A DNA stretch of 64,000 bases, taken from positions 1,736,001 to 1,800,000 of the forward strand of contig JBBMOL010000012.1 in NCBI GenBank assembly GCA_037954665.1, in the 5' to 3' direction. The translations under genes were made by a program, and so were the position numbers. Shown here piece after piece: positions 1 through 12,050 of this stretch. Numbering within the stretch: the stretch's first letter is position 1; the number at the start of each line of letters is the position of its first letter. The notes beneath the pieces are model-generated. The model worked only from the letters and a program-made list of their open reading frames with translations, had not been told where the DNA came from and searched no databases. Origin of the DNA: Laguncularia racemosa. Taxonomy: Eukaryota; Streptophyta; Magnoliopsida; Myrtales; Combretaceae.

Positions 1-540
1 TGGTGTGGCAATGTGGGGTGGGGGTGATGCCGGTGGCAGTGGCTTAGAGAATGGAGAGTGTGGTGTGGTGTGGTGTGGCCGTGTGGGGTGACGGCAGTCC
101 AATGGAGAGTGTAGTATGGTTATGGTGCAGCGTAACCATGTGGGGTAGGGGTGACACCGGTGGCGGTGGCTTGGAGAATGGAAAGTGTAGTGTGGTATGG
201 CTGTATGGGGTGACGACGGTCCAATGGAAAGTGTGGTGTGGTTGTGGTGCGGTGTGGTCGTGTGGGGTGGGGGTGACGCTAGTGGCGGTGACTTGGAGAA
301 TGGAGAGTGTGGTGTGGTGTGGCCGTGTGAGATGACGGCAGTCCAATGGAGAGTGTGGTGTGGTTGTGGTGCAGTATGGTATGGCTGTGTGGGGTGAGGG
401 TGACGTCGATAGCTTGGAGCGTGCAGTGTGGCCGCTGGCCGTAGCTTGGAGTGTGGCCATTTGGCCATCGGGCATGGCTTGGATGGTATGGGGTGTGGTG
501 TGGCCGTGTAGCCATCAGTCGTAGCTTAGATGATGCCGAT
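1..540. repeat. G/T-rich minisatellite, ~125-bp higher-order unit
   Basis: The stretch is built from short words such as GTGGTGTGG, GTGTGGGGTGA and CAATGGAGAGTG. The word TGTGGGGT followed by a GGGGTGA-like word recurs near 10, 138, 260 and 386, giving a period of about 122-128 bp over three units plus a decayed fourth. The + strand is very poor in C and A. Long open frames on both strands here are a by-product of the biased composition, not genes. It lies directly upstream of the hAT transposase and could belong to that element's subterminal region, but no element end is visible inside the window. Confidence 0.8.
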
Positions 541-627
541 GCGGTAGCCGATGGAGACATGGAGTGACTATATTTATATTTTATAAATAAGTGTACTACT
601 ACTAATAACATTTTCTATATTTACAGA

Positions 628-2942
628 ATGGATCCTCCAAGTAATGAGACTGCAATGGAACCTATTAATATAGGTGATGTATCTGAAGTCGATAGGCATA
701 ACGATAATCTACAACCAGGATCTTCTCAATTTAAGAACATGCAGGTAAGAAGGCTCGAGTAGGTAGCTCTTCTTCTCAACTTTGGGAAATATTCACAAAA
801 ATTGGTATTGGAAAGGATGGTAAAAATAGGGCTAAGTGTAAAGCATGTGGGAAGGAATATGTTATTAGAACACATTCACATGGAACTTCATCTTTACGTC
901 GACATAGAGAGAAGTGTCGTTTGAGTCAAATTCCTAGATATAATGATGATGGTGATATGATAATTGATCATGCTGGTAAGTTAAGATCAAGAAAACCATA
1001 TTCTAAATTTGCTCGTCAGGTAATGGCTATGACTATTATTAAACATGATCTGCCATTTTTATTTGTTGAGTATAGGAGGATTACACAGTTCATAAGGCTA
1101 TTTAATCCTTATTATAAGCCAATTAATAGAAAAACTGCTACATCGGATATTTAGAATTTATATTTGAATCAAAAGAAGAATTTGAAACAAATTTTGCAAA
1201 AAAATCTAGGGAAAGTATGTTTGACTTCTAATGTATGGACCGCTTCCACTAGTGAGGGATATATTTGTTTGACTGGACATTATGTGGATGAAAATTGGAA
1301 ATTGAATAATAAAATTCTTGCTTTTTATAAAATGTCGCCTCCTCACTCAGGGTTTGAGTTGTCCAAAAAAGTATTTAAATTTTTTAAAGATTAGGGCAAA
1401 GACAGGAAGATATTCTCCCTTACATTGGATAATGCATCTACAAATGATTATATGCAAGATTTTCTGAAAGAGCAATTAAACTTATAGCATAGTTTGTTAT
1501 GTGGTGGTGAGTTTTTTCATATTAGATGCTGTGCTCATATTCTTCATTTGATCGTTAAAGAAAGATTGAGTGTAAGTAGTGAAGCATTGCATAAAGTAAG
1601 GGGAAGTGTGAAGTATGTGAAGGGTTCCGAGAGTAGAATGAAACACTTTTTGGAGTGTATTGAACAGGTTGGCAACATTGATACGAATGTTGGTTTGCGC
1701 TTAGATGTAACTACTAGATGGAATTCCACTTATCTTATGCTTGATAGCGCACTCAAGTATCGATGTGCTTTTTCTCGCTTTCAATTGAATGATCGTCATT
1801 ATAAATATTGTCCAACCATTGATGAGTGGGAAAGAGCAAAAAAGATATGCAAATTTCTGAGCTCATTTCATAGTATCACCAATTTTATGTTAAGGTCATC
1901 ATATCCAACATCAAACCACTATTTTTTGCAAGTATGGAGGATTAAATGTTTACTGAATGAAAATTTAAGTAGTGAAGATCATGTCATAAGGGAGATGTCT
2001 ATTAAAAGGAAACAAAAGTTCAATAAGTATTGGAGTAATTATAGTGTTATCCTTGCACTTGGAGCAATCTTTGATCCCCGAATGAAGTTTGATTTTTTGA
2101 ACTTCTGTTTTAATAAACTTGATCCCCTCACTTGTGAAGAGAAGTTGGCTCACATAAAGAGCAAGTTATATAAACTCTATGGAGAATATGAGAAAAGCAA
2201 AGTAGACCACATATCTAAAACTAGAAGCAATCAGGTTGGATCATTTTCTCAGGCACAAGACACATCTGGAGGTAGCAGTAGTAAAGGAGCAGCAACACAT
2301 AGAGTTGGAAAGGGCTTGGAGATTGATTTTGCTACATTGGTGGTAAGTTTAATAATTTTTTTATTTTCTCAATTGTATTTTTTTTCGTAATATATATTAG
2401 TATTTAATTAATTTTTTTCTTAATAATGTAGGAATTCCATCAAGTAAAAGTACAAAGTTGTGGTAAATCTTCTTTGGATATTTATTTAGATGAGCCAGTA
2501 ATGGATATGGACTTCTACTCAGAATTGGATGTGTTACAACATTGGAAGAGTCAAAGCTAGAGATATCCTGATTTATCTATCATGGCCTCCGATGTGCTTA
2601 GAATTCCAATTACTACTGTAGCGTCAGAGTCAGCTTTCAGTATCGGTGCTCGTGTACTTAATAAGTATCGCAGTTCTATGCTTCCAGCCAATGTAAAAGC
2701 TCTAATTTGTACACGAAATTGGTTACAAGGATTTGCATGTGAAGGTAATTTTTTTTTTGTTCTGTTGATAATATTTTCTTTTAACGTATTGTTTCAAGCA
2801 TTTATCGTCTAATTTAATTATATGTATAATCTCGTAAATTGTAGATCAAGAAGAAGACAATGGGAGTGTGGGTGGGAGTGCGACTACTTCATCAAAGGGA
2901 GACTCCAACTTGGTTATTGATGATGATGATAGTGATGACTGA
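628..2942 (+). pseudogene. Decayed hAT-family transposase (zf-BED, RNase-H-like core, C-terminal dimerisation domain)
   Basis: Cut-and-paste transposase of the plant hAT superfamily (RICESLEEPER/Daysleeper-like layout). An ATG at 628 opens an acidic N-terminus. A frame change near 745 leads to a BED-type zinc finger at about 785-920 (CKAC ... HxxxxC). A core region follows at about 1165-2340, with CAHILHLIVKE and TTRWNSTY motifs, then the hAT dimerisation domain at 2432-2744 (ASESAFS, CTRNWL) and an acidic tail ending at TGA 2940-2942. Two introns look intact: 2343-2431 (GTAAGT...TAG) and 2745-2844 (GTAATT...TAG). In-frame stops at about 1152, 1392, 1485 and 2558 break the frame. Three read TAG where the family usually has W, Q or S, so the gene is dead as read. 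A domesticated, spliced version is less likely because the breaks fall inside conserved blocks. Confidence 0.85.
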
Positions 2943-3398
2943 TGTGATGATTGATTTATATATGTAATTTTATCTGCTTCATTATTGTATTTGTTTTCCT
3001 ATATAATTAGTGAAAACTAAAAAGTACTTTATGATAATTGCTTGATTAACGTTTTAGGTTATTTTCTTTTTTATCGTATGAGAATGAGATTTAAGAGTAA
3101 GTACATATAAATCGAAGTTGTCTAAGGAAAGTGAATGGAAAAATTGAGCGATTGCAATTTGCAAATTTGCAATGTACCTAGTTTATTTAAATGTGAGAAA
3201 TGGAAAGCACTAATTTAAACAATTTTCAATAGTTTTTTTCCTAACATATGTAATATAAATTATATTTGCAAAGGAAAAAAAGGTTTATCTAAGAAAAAAC
3301 AAAAAATTTCACCTAGCATGTCCTATTCTTACATAATACACTCTAAAATCTAAATCTAAAAATTAAAAAAAAAAATTGCAAGTCATTGCGAGCCAACC
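2943..3398. other. AT-rich 3' flank of the hAT pseudogene
   Basis: AT-rich sequence with short A runs (for example 3361-3375) and no coding signal. It probably includes the transposase 3' UTR and part of the element's 3' subterminal DNA. No terminal inverted repeat could be fixed here. Confidence 0.4.
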
Positions 3399-3852
3399 CG
3401 CATTGGCCCGCGAGGCGAGGCGGGCTGATTTTGCTAACCCACTAGACTTGCAGGCCACTGCGGGCCAGCCCACGATGACCCATGGGCCGGTGCGAGTCAG
3501 GGTGGGCCGGCCCATTTGGCCCGCATTACCGGCTCTATGTATGTGTAGATTGAACTATGTCCCAAGGCAGAAAGGGGATGTGCTTGTATTTTTGGGATGT
3601 CAATCCCCCATCCTCTCTTTTATCTCGCATTAGCCCGCGGGGCGGGGCGGGCTGATTTTGCTAACCCACCAGACTTGCAGGCCACTGCGGGCTAGCCCGC
3701 AATGACCCATGGGCCGGTGCGAGTCGGGGTGAGCCGGCCCATTTGGCCCGCATTACCGGCTCTATATATGTGTAGATTAAACTATGTCCCAAGGCAGAAA
3801 GGGGATGTGCTTATATTTTTGGGATGTCAATCCCCCATCCTCTCTTTTATCT
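3399..3852. repeat. 227-bp GC-rich tandem duplication
   Basis: Two head-to-tail copies, 3399-3625 and 3626-3852, differ at only a few sites. Each begins with a CGCATT-GCCCGCG block dense in GGCCCGC/GCGGGC and GGGCCGG words. Each ends with an AT-richer block (GTGTAGATT ... CAATCCCCCATCC). GC-rich GGCCCGC clusters are common in subterminal regions of plant hAT elements, so this may be the 3' subterminal region of the hAT element to the left. That assignment is an inference. The open frame at 3376-3633 is a by-product of the repeat. Confidence 0.85.
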
Positions 3853-3964
3853 CTTTTGTTAACTGATGATATCTTTAGACCTCTTGAGACTCTATGAATT
3901 AGTTATATGGTTGAATCTTTTATAATAAAGCATCTTTGACAAAGATAAAAAAAAAAAAAAAAAA
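3853..3964 (+). other. Poly(A)-terminated segment (possible retroposed 3' end)
   Basis: An 18-base A run (3947-3964) follows an AATAAA-like signal (TATAATAAAG, about 3920-3930) at a distance of roughly 20 bp. This is the layout of a reverse-transcribed mRNA, SINE or LINE tail. It stops exactly where the degenerate minus-strand hAT begins. No target-site duplication was found. Confidence 0.35.
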
Positions 3965-5870
3965 GAGGTAACATTAGCTATTCTAAATAGTGGTCTAACT
4001 ATGACTTTACGTAGCCATTAGTATCAATGGTTCTCAAGTATTACACCAACCTTGATTTCCTTGTAGATGCGACAAGAACACCATAACTTGCTACTAAAGT
4101 ATCTATAGAAGAACTACTATTTATACTCTTATAAAGGCAAAATTTATCTCTAGATTAATATTCCTAAACTAACTCATAACAAATGTTTCAAACATTTTGT
4201 ATCTCTAAAGATGCATTTGCTCCATAAACAAAAGGAAATACAAAGTCTATAATCATCATCTTAAAGCATGGATCCAAAACAGTATAAACAACCATAATAT
4301 TATGCACATTACTCTAATATTTTTCAAACAATTTCAAGTATTTTCTCAGTCATCATATTGATATTCACATTAAAAGAACCCTTCCAATCAACCAATACTT
4401 CCCTAATTTCAAACACCTTTTTCAAAATAATAATTTGTAGTTAGATATTGGGTACCCAAAAAAAAACAATTGTTGCCTTATAAAAAACTACCAACTTTTT
4501 ACAAATTGTTTTCTGCTAACTCCTAATCACCATCGATTGGAAGACGTTTATAGTGTCTATCCACATACTGAACTCTATAAAAAAACTTCTTTATATCCAA
4601 TGGCCATGACTGACATGTCATATGTAGAGTTCCACCAAGTTTTGCAATCTAAGTAAAGCTTTCTACTATATAAAGCATCCAACTACTTATATACCTCTCC
4701 AAAATTTTCAACTCTTGATAATGTTGCTGACTAAAATGCAACATTGTTATGGATCTTCTTGATTGCGCTCTCTATTATAGCTACACTCTCCTTCGCAATT
4801 AAGTTCAAAATATATGTATGACAATTCATGTAGAGTTCCTTTCCATGAAGAATTAACTCATCTCTTCATAGCTTCAATGTTAAAGTTGTAATCATGGCAT
4901 CATTTGTAAAACAAATATCTATAATGATTGTAGATTGTTTTCTATTTAGACCCAATGTCATCAATGAACTAAACAAACACTTAGCAAGAACCTCATTTGT
5001 GTGTAGAGTTAGAACATATAAAAAACCACATAAAAATATAAAAATAGTTAATGAAATATAATCTCCACTAAATAAAATAAAAAGATATATTAATAAAGAA
5101 TATTACTCCAAGAGTCGACTCTGAAGCCTCTAATTATGGTCAATGAAGTGTGCTGTGATCGTCATATACCCATTTTTTCTAATTTGGTGTCCATAAATAT
5201 GTTGTTACTGTAACTCAAGAATTAATTCATTTCAACAAAACTCTCAATTTTTCCTTCTCCCTATTATAAATGTTCATGATCTCTTTTTTCATGGTAAGAC
5301 AACTCACATGATTAACAAGTGATTGAATGCTATCAATATAATCTCTAAAATACTCATACTCATACTTAACTATTGAAATAGGATATTCATGGACAATGAT
5401 TGCCTTTACAAGTTTCCGCTTAGAATTTTCTTGATTGAAAGTTTAAATTCCTATTTCAAACAACTCTCTTTCTCACACTATTTTTTTTTTCTCGATAGAT
5501 AAAAAGCATTGCCTAATGTCTTTTTTATTCTTTCTTTATGTGCACTTTAACAAATGATTGCACAAGTACTTTATTGCATTTTTACAATCTACTTTTGGTT
5601 TTCTAAAACAATGATTGCAAATAGCAACATCCTCCCCATTAACCATTTTCCTCACCATCTCATTCTATATAGGGTAAGTCAACTTACGTTTGTTGGGATT
5701 GTCGCATTGATTGGCATTACTTCCTACTTAAGAACTTGTTGTAGTTGTCAAATTTGTTGATAGTGGTTTCTTTTTAGATCTAAATAATGGGAATGGACTT
5801 TCCTCAATGTCAATGGGATTTGCATCCATGTCCATTTCAAATTCATCTATATCCACTATCCTATATTGCA
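3965..5870 (-). pseudogene. Decayed hAT transposase, copy 2 (C-terminus missing)
   Basis: Read on the - strand, this stretch matches the hAT copy at 9770-12050 block by block. The shared core motif (C[HA][TH]ILNLI[VA]KE type) lies at about 4765-4835. The block SRLVxYLRT followed by LDHYLE lies at about 3990-4070. The conserved acidic N-terminal start lies near 5850. Stops and frameshifts are frequent. The copy breaks off at about 3965, before the hAT dimerisation domain, beside the poly(A) run of the neighbouring segment. It therefore lacks the domain needed for oligomerisation as well as an intact frame. Confidence 0.7.
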
Positions 5871-8800
5871 TAAAAGTATTAATATATTAATGCACATATT
5901 TTAAAAACGGTAAATCTCTAAGATTGATTAATGATAATATAAATCTCCGCATCAAGTCATAAGAAGACTAGAGAAAACCACATGATACTTGCAATGTTTT
6001 CAAAAATTTTGGTATATTGTTAAACCTGAATTCCTCTTGCTTGTATTTAATTAATCTATCAAAAGTAGTAGGGCATCCTCCCTCTCTATACATCAAGAAA
6101 CATTCAACAATTAAAAAAAGACTTATAGGAATTTTTTATTTTTTTTTGTGGGGGGGGGGGGGGGGGGGGGGGGAGTGGGGGGAGGATGTGGTTGTGGTTG
6201 GTAGGTGTGGATAAATAGAGTTATAGGAAATTTGCAAGTACAAAATTGGTTTCTTGTATTCTAACTATAGCTATTTTCACATATTAGCACAATCTACTTA
6301 TTTACCTAAGAGAAGGCTATATAGAGAGACCATTTCTTTGAAAAAAGAAAGAAGTAAAGACTAAGTTCAGCAAAAGATCACACTAATTGGTATAATATTA
6401 AGACACAAATATCTCAAACTTGCAAATTGCTTATAACTAGTAGGCATCTCTTCCAAAATATAAAACCAAAAGAAAAAAAAGTAGCAAAAGGCAACAAAAA
6501 CAACAACAACTAAAACTCTTTTATGTTAAGCTACAAATAGTTGCAGCAAAGCTGTCACAAGTTATCTACCCTATTCTTCATTTATCATTTGCAAAAACTT
6601 ATAAGACAATCCCTATGTATCAACCCCCTAGCCTTATTTACATACCTATAAACATAAACAACCGTGCATATATACATTAAGCAAGATTAAGAGATTTCTG
6701 TAATCCAATAAATAAATAAATGATGGCATTTTCTCAACAAATTGTTGGACATGTCAATCATTGTGATATGGTGCTCTCAAGTTCTTTCATTAACTTGCGA
6801 AACCCATTACTATCCAACCTGTCTACTAATCTCAAGCACTTTAAAACAAATGTAAAAGAAAAAGCATGCCACACTCAAATAATATTGTTTGTGCATTCAT
6901 ATATCATGAATAAGGATCATAACATTGTACGTGACAACATAATCATGGAAACAAACGGCTGAACATAGAAAACACCTTAATTATTTTGGCATAATTGATT
7001 GATTCTCTTCTATCATAGGACAATAGTTACTAGATCTGAAGATAAACATAAAGTTTGAACTTTTTCTTCTTCTATTGCAAGTCATAGGAAGAGAGAGAGA
7101 GTACCTATTGTGTTAATTAAGAGAGTCAAGAAGGAGGGATTGGGGGAGATGAAAGATGAGTGTTAACTTTGAGTGTCAAGAAGGTTTGAGGAAAATAAGA
7201 ATCAAGAGGGAGGAACTAGGGGAGATCAAAGATGAGTGTCAACTATCAAGTGTCAAGAGAGGTCAAAGGAGATGAGAGTCAAGAGGATGACTGGATGAGA
7301 TGAGTGTAGGGCAAGTTGTAACATGTGAGTGATAGAGTGAGGGAGAGGGAGATGCTAGAGAAATGAGGGAGACACCGAAGACTCATTGCTCTCATGCGTG
7401 TATTATGTAGTAAAGAGAAGATTTGATAGATAAGAGATGAGATTTTAGATTTTATTTTGATTTTTGAACGATGGGATGAGAGTTGAGATGTAGGAGTGAA
7501 TAGTGAGGACAAACGTGAGACAATAGAGGGCTAGAGGCTAGAGGAGGGCTAGTAATGTTTTAGGTTTTTTTTTTAATTATAGACCATATAATATAATAAT
7601 ATTTATTCACTTAATCGTTGGCCCAAAAAAAATCATTTAATTAGTATAGACACCCTATTTTTGTCTTCTTTTACTTTTAAGGTTTTCCAAAAAAAAAAAT
7701 TTGAAATTTTGAAAAATGAATAAAAATGAGAAATTTTGCAAAAAAAAAAAAGGAAAATTAGAAAATTAGGGGAAATAAGATTTTTTTTTTTTGGTCATTT
7801 TGGCAATCAATGAATCTCTTTTAGAGGTCTATTTCATTTATAGGGGTAAAAAGAAAACAAAAGTCATAATACATATATGTGATTTGATGGTTTTTAGAAT
7901 TTTAATGGGAATATTAAATTTCTTGCAAATTTAATCTTTTCAACCTTAGCCTAGGTTAATATCATGAAATGAGGTTGATTTAAGTTAATTTTGGTCTTAA
8001 ATGACACTTTAATTGGACTTGAATTAATCAATTTATTTAACCGAATGATTAATAAATCCAAACCCATAAAACCATTAAATTAGACTTAATCTGAAAATTA
8101 TATTTCAACATATGTGTACAAGCATTTTCAATTTTTTAAAAAAATGAAAGTGGGTTGATTAGGTTCAATTTGGGTTATAGTGGAATTTGGTTCAGGCTTA
8201 AGTGTTATTTAAAACATAACTAAGTAAAGAATAAAGCCCAATTGAGTTGATTGGGATACACACAAGCTTGTCGGGGATGTGGGCTTAGGTCTTGGAAAGT
8301 GCACGTAGTTGCACATTTTATTTTCCGTCTCATACGTGCTACGTGTCAAGACACTACTGGCTTAAAGAATCCATGTCACCATCTTCTTCCTCATGCTTAT
8401 ATAGCACTTATAGTAGCATGTAGAGCGTATATTTTAGGCCATTTTTTTCATCTTTTTTCTTGCATGATTTAAGTCATCATCTTGGCCAAATTCAAACTTT
8501 TGGTGGGCTAAAATCAAGCTTAAAGATGAAAAAAAAAATCAAGAAATTACTTTTTAGTGGCCAACTATGCAAGCACGAATTGATATGAATAGACGTTGGA
8601 TTTTGAATCATTGGCAAATTGATAAGTAAGAAACTAATTTAAGTCAACAATTCAAATTGATTTTGATTGAATTAATGAAAATCAAATCGAATATTAAAAA
8701 AAAAACATTTTAAAGATTTGATTTTTATAACTAATTTAAGCTTTCCTAATCAAAGTTAATGGCATGTAAGTACAAATAGGGGTCTGTAGAATATGTTTGG

Positions 8801-9176
8801 GCATAAAACACACTTCGAATCACTCTTAAATCACTTTAATTCAATCTTTCTCTCTCTAGAAGCTTAGGTGCACAAAAGGTTTCCTCTCTCTAAAAATTCT
8901 TAGGTTCTATGCAAAATCAAGCCCATCTTACATCTTATTGTGTTAAGAAAAACCTTGGCTTGAGTTTGAACTTTAGCCGCCAACCACCACTTCGCACCAC
9001 CATCATCTAAGGTTCATGAGCACAAACCCCAGGCCAATAGCCACTATCTCTCTAGCGACTACTAAAATGAACTATATGGCTACCTTAGGCTTCTAGATTT
9101 CTCTCGACCGCTTGACCCTTACCAATTCACCCAATTCGACTCAACGACCTAACTCTACACTCGCACACGACCTAAT
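5871..9176. other. AT-rich intergenic DNA with simple repeats
   Basis: No gene was recognised. The stretch contains a 24-base G run (6150-6173) followed by further G-rich sequence. It also has a purine-rich segment at 7080-7560, including an imperfect ~78-bp duplication (near 7126 and 7204; shared word AGATGAGTGT), several A or T runs, and otherwise featureless AT-rich DNA. Short open frames at 6720-6962 and 8251-8472 show no family resemblance. Confidence 0.5.
7115..7260. repeat. ~78-bp purine-rich tandem duplication
   Basis: The words AAG(A/G)(A/G)GGAGG...GGGGAGAT...AAAGATGAGTGT recur at about 7126 and 7204 inside a 450-bp strongly purine-rich stretch on the + strand. The copies differ at several positions, so the duplication is old. 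Confidence 0.5.
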
Positions 9177-9769
9177 TAGTTATGTAAACGGGTCAAGTTT
9201 AGGACAGGTTCAATGGAACCCGAACCTAACCCGACGAAGAAGAGAAATCCCAAAACCTGACCCGACTCGATAGTGTAATATATTCCTTAAACTCAAGCCC
9301 GCCTCATTTGCAAAAGGGAGAACCCAAACTCAACTTGTAACCTGACCCGAACAACATTGTAATTTTTTTTTCTTCAACTTTTTTTCATATGTTATTTCTT
9401 CAATTTATTATTAGCCTACTTGTGATAAAAAAAAGAAAAAGAAAGAAATCAAAATCTTATAAAACTCTATCGTAATATATATTATGTTAATTTGTCTGAA
9501 ATTATAAGAAACTAAATAAAAAAGAACATAAGAAAAAATAATTTACACCGGATATTAAACTTAAATATTAAGAGAGGAACAAAAATATGGATACAATCTG
9601 CAAACAAGAAGTCCAATAATCCATAGATGAAAATATACATAAGAAACTATCAAATTTTGCATATTTATAAAACGACCATAATTAGAAAGCACAACTTGCA
9701 ATGAAATGTAACATATATTAAAAACTGAAATTTTCTTAAAAAAAAAAACTATAATCATATATTTTTACT

Positions 9770-12050
9770 TACCCACTCTTAAAACCACATAATTCTGGAA
9801 TTCACCCTCAATCCTCTTCCTCAATTATCTCTATATTGAATAAATCAATTAGTGGGCAACAAAAGCTTTATTAATAACTAAAGAAAAGAAAATATTATAT
9901 AATCTAAACTCTTACCTCTTATTTCATATGATAACTAGCCTTAAGTACACATCAATGCCTCAATTTTATTTGAATTAAGTCGACTTCTATGTGAGCTAAT
10001 TACTTATCCACCAATACTAAATGCAAATTTAGAAGCAACTATGAATATAGAAACAACTAATATATCCTTAGCTATTTCTTGCAATGTATGATACTTGATT
10101 CCATTTAATTTCCATCAGCTAAGGATATCAAAATTATTTATCCAAGACAACATAGGTTCTTCTAAATAATGTTCCAACTCTAATTTTACCTAGCCATCAG
10201 TGTTGATGGTACGCAAGTATTGTACCAACCTTGATTTTCTTATAAAATCGGTAGACATAGTATCATTGCTTAGTAGAGAACTTAAAGAAGTATTGGCAAT
10301 GCAAGTGCTTTTACTATGATGAGATTTGGCATTACACTAATATTCTTGCACCAATTGAAAACAAGTATTTCGAACATTTTTGTATCTCCATGGAAGCACT
10401 CACCCTATAAATATTACCAAACACAAAGTCGACAACCTTCATTTTAAAGCGTACATCTAAAATAGTACAAATAGCCATAATAATGTGTACATCACCCCAA
10501 TATTTTTCAAACTTCTCAAGCATTTTATAGGCCATTGTACTAATATTGACATCAATAGAGTCCTTCCATTCAATCAAAGCTTCCTTAATTTCATATACCT
10601 TCTTAAAATAATAGTTTGTTGTTGGATATTGAGTATTAGAGAAAAGATTAGTTACCTCATAAAATATCACCAACTTGTTACAAATTTCCTCTACTAACTC
10701 CTAGTGATTATCTGTTGGAAGACATTTGTAGTGTTTATTCAGATGCTGAACTCTATAGAAAATTGCTTTATATCCAATTGCAGTGACAAACATATCATAT
10801 GTTATGTTCCATTTGGTTTTGCAATCTAAAAAAAGTTTTCTATGATACAAAATATTCAATTGCTTGCATCCCTCTCCAAACCTCTACTCATGATGGTGTT
10901 GCAGACTAAAATGTGACAATATCACAAATATTCTCTATTACTTTTTCTATTACATTCACACCTTCTTTCACAATTAAGTTTAAGATATGTGCACAACAGC
11001 GCATATGAATTACTTTCCCACGAAGAATTAGATCATCTTTTTGCAACTTCACCAATAAAGTTATGATCATGGCATCATTCATAGAACAATTATCTATAGT
11101 GACTGTAGATAATTTTCTATCCAAACTCCATGACATTAGCGACTCAAACAAATAATCAACAAGTACTTCATTTATATGCAGTGTTGGAACATACACAAAA
11201 CTGCATAAATATATAAATAAGATTAACAAAAATATATAAATGCACTTTTTAAATAGATAAAATAAGAAAGATATGATAACAAAGAAGCTTACTTCAATAG
11301 TTGACTTTGAAGCCTCCAACTATTGTTAATAAAGTGCGTTGCCACGGTCATGTATCTCCTTTTCTTATTAGATGTCCACATGTCTGTTGTTATGGCAACC
11401 CAAGAATTTAGTCCTTTCAACATCACTCCCAATTTTTCCTTCTCCACATTATATATGCTTATAATTTCTTTCCTCATAGTGGTGCTACTAATATGACTTT
11501 CCGATTGTTGAATGCTACTAATATACTCTCTAAACCACTCATGTTTAACCATGGAAATGGGATACTCATGAACAATAATTGCCTTTGCAAGTTTTTATCT
11601 TGATATTTCTTGATTGAATGACCAATTTCCAATCCTTAAACCACTCTCACCATCACTTTCTTTCTTTTTTTCAATAGATAGAAAACATTGCCTTATGTCT
11701 CATTCTTTTTTTCTTTGCAAGCACCTATTCAAATGATTATGCAAATGTTTTGTTCCATTTGAGCTATTTGCTTTTAGTCTTTTGTTAGAATGATTGCATA
11801 CAGCAAAAACCTCCCCAACTATTTTTTTTTCACCATGTCATTCAACACATTAGAAGTCAGCTTATTTTTGCCAGCATTGTCACTTGCATCGGCATTGCTT
11901 GCAACTTTAGAACTTGATGTAACTGTTAGTTTTCTTGATACACCTTCCTTTAAAATCCAAATGTTGGAAATGAAATGTCCTCAACTTCATTTACATCCAT
12001 GTTCTTCTTAATTTCATGTATGTCCATTTTCCCTACATCGCATAATAAAT
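9770..12050 (-). pseudogene. Decayed hAT transposase, copy 3
   Basis: hAT transposase on the - strand. It has an acidic N-terminal start near 12030, then a degenerate zinc-finger region at about 11600-11950. Core fragments follow: 11289-11552 (TTDMWTS), 10906-11319 (CAHILNLIVKEG) and 10332-10673. The C-terminal dimerisation domain lies at about 9920-10150 (DILVVS...ASKFAFSIGG and an MCT-x-x-WL-like block), with a probable donor near 9917 and a short acidic last exon near 9770-9840. Numerous stops and frameshifts make it non-functional. It is the same family as copy 2 and is distinguishable from the plus-strand copy at 628-2942. Confidence 0.8.

Noticed and set aside
44..475. 143-residue minus-strand open frame rich in His, Thr and Pro
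   Set aside because: It is the reverse strand of the G/T minisatellite; the repeat keeps frames open without coding.
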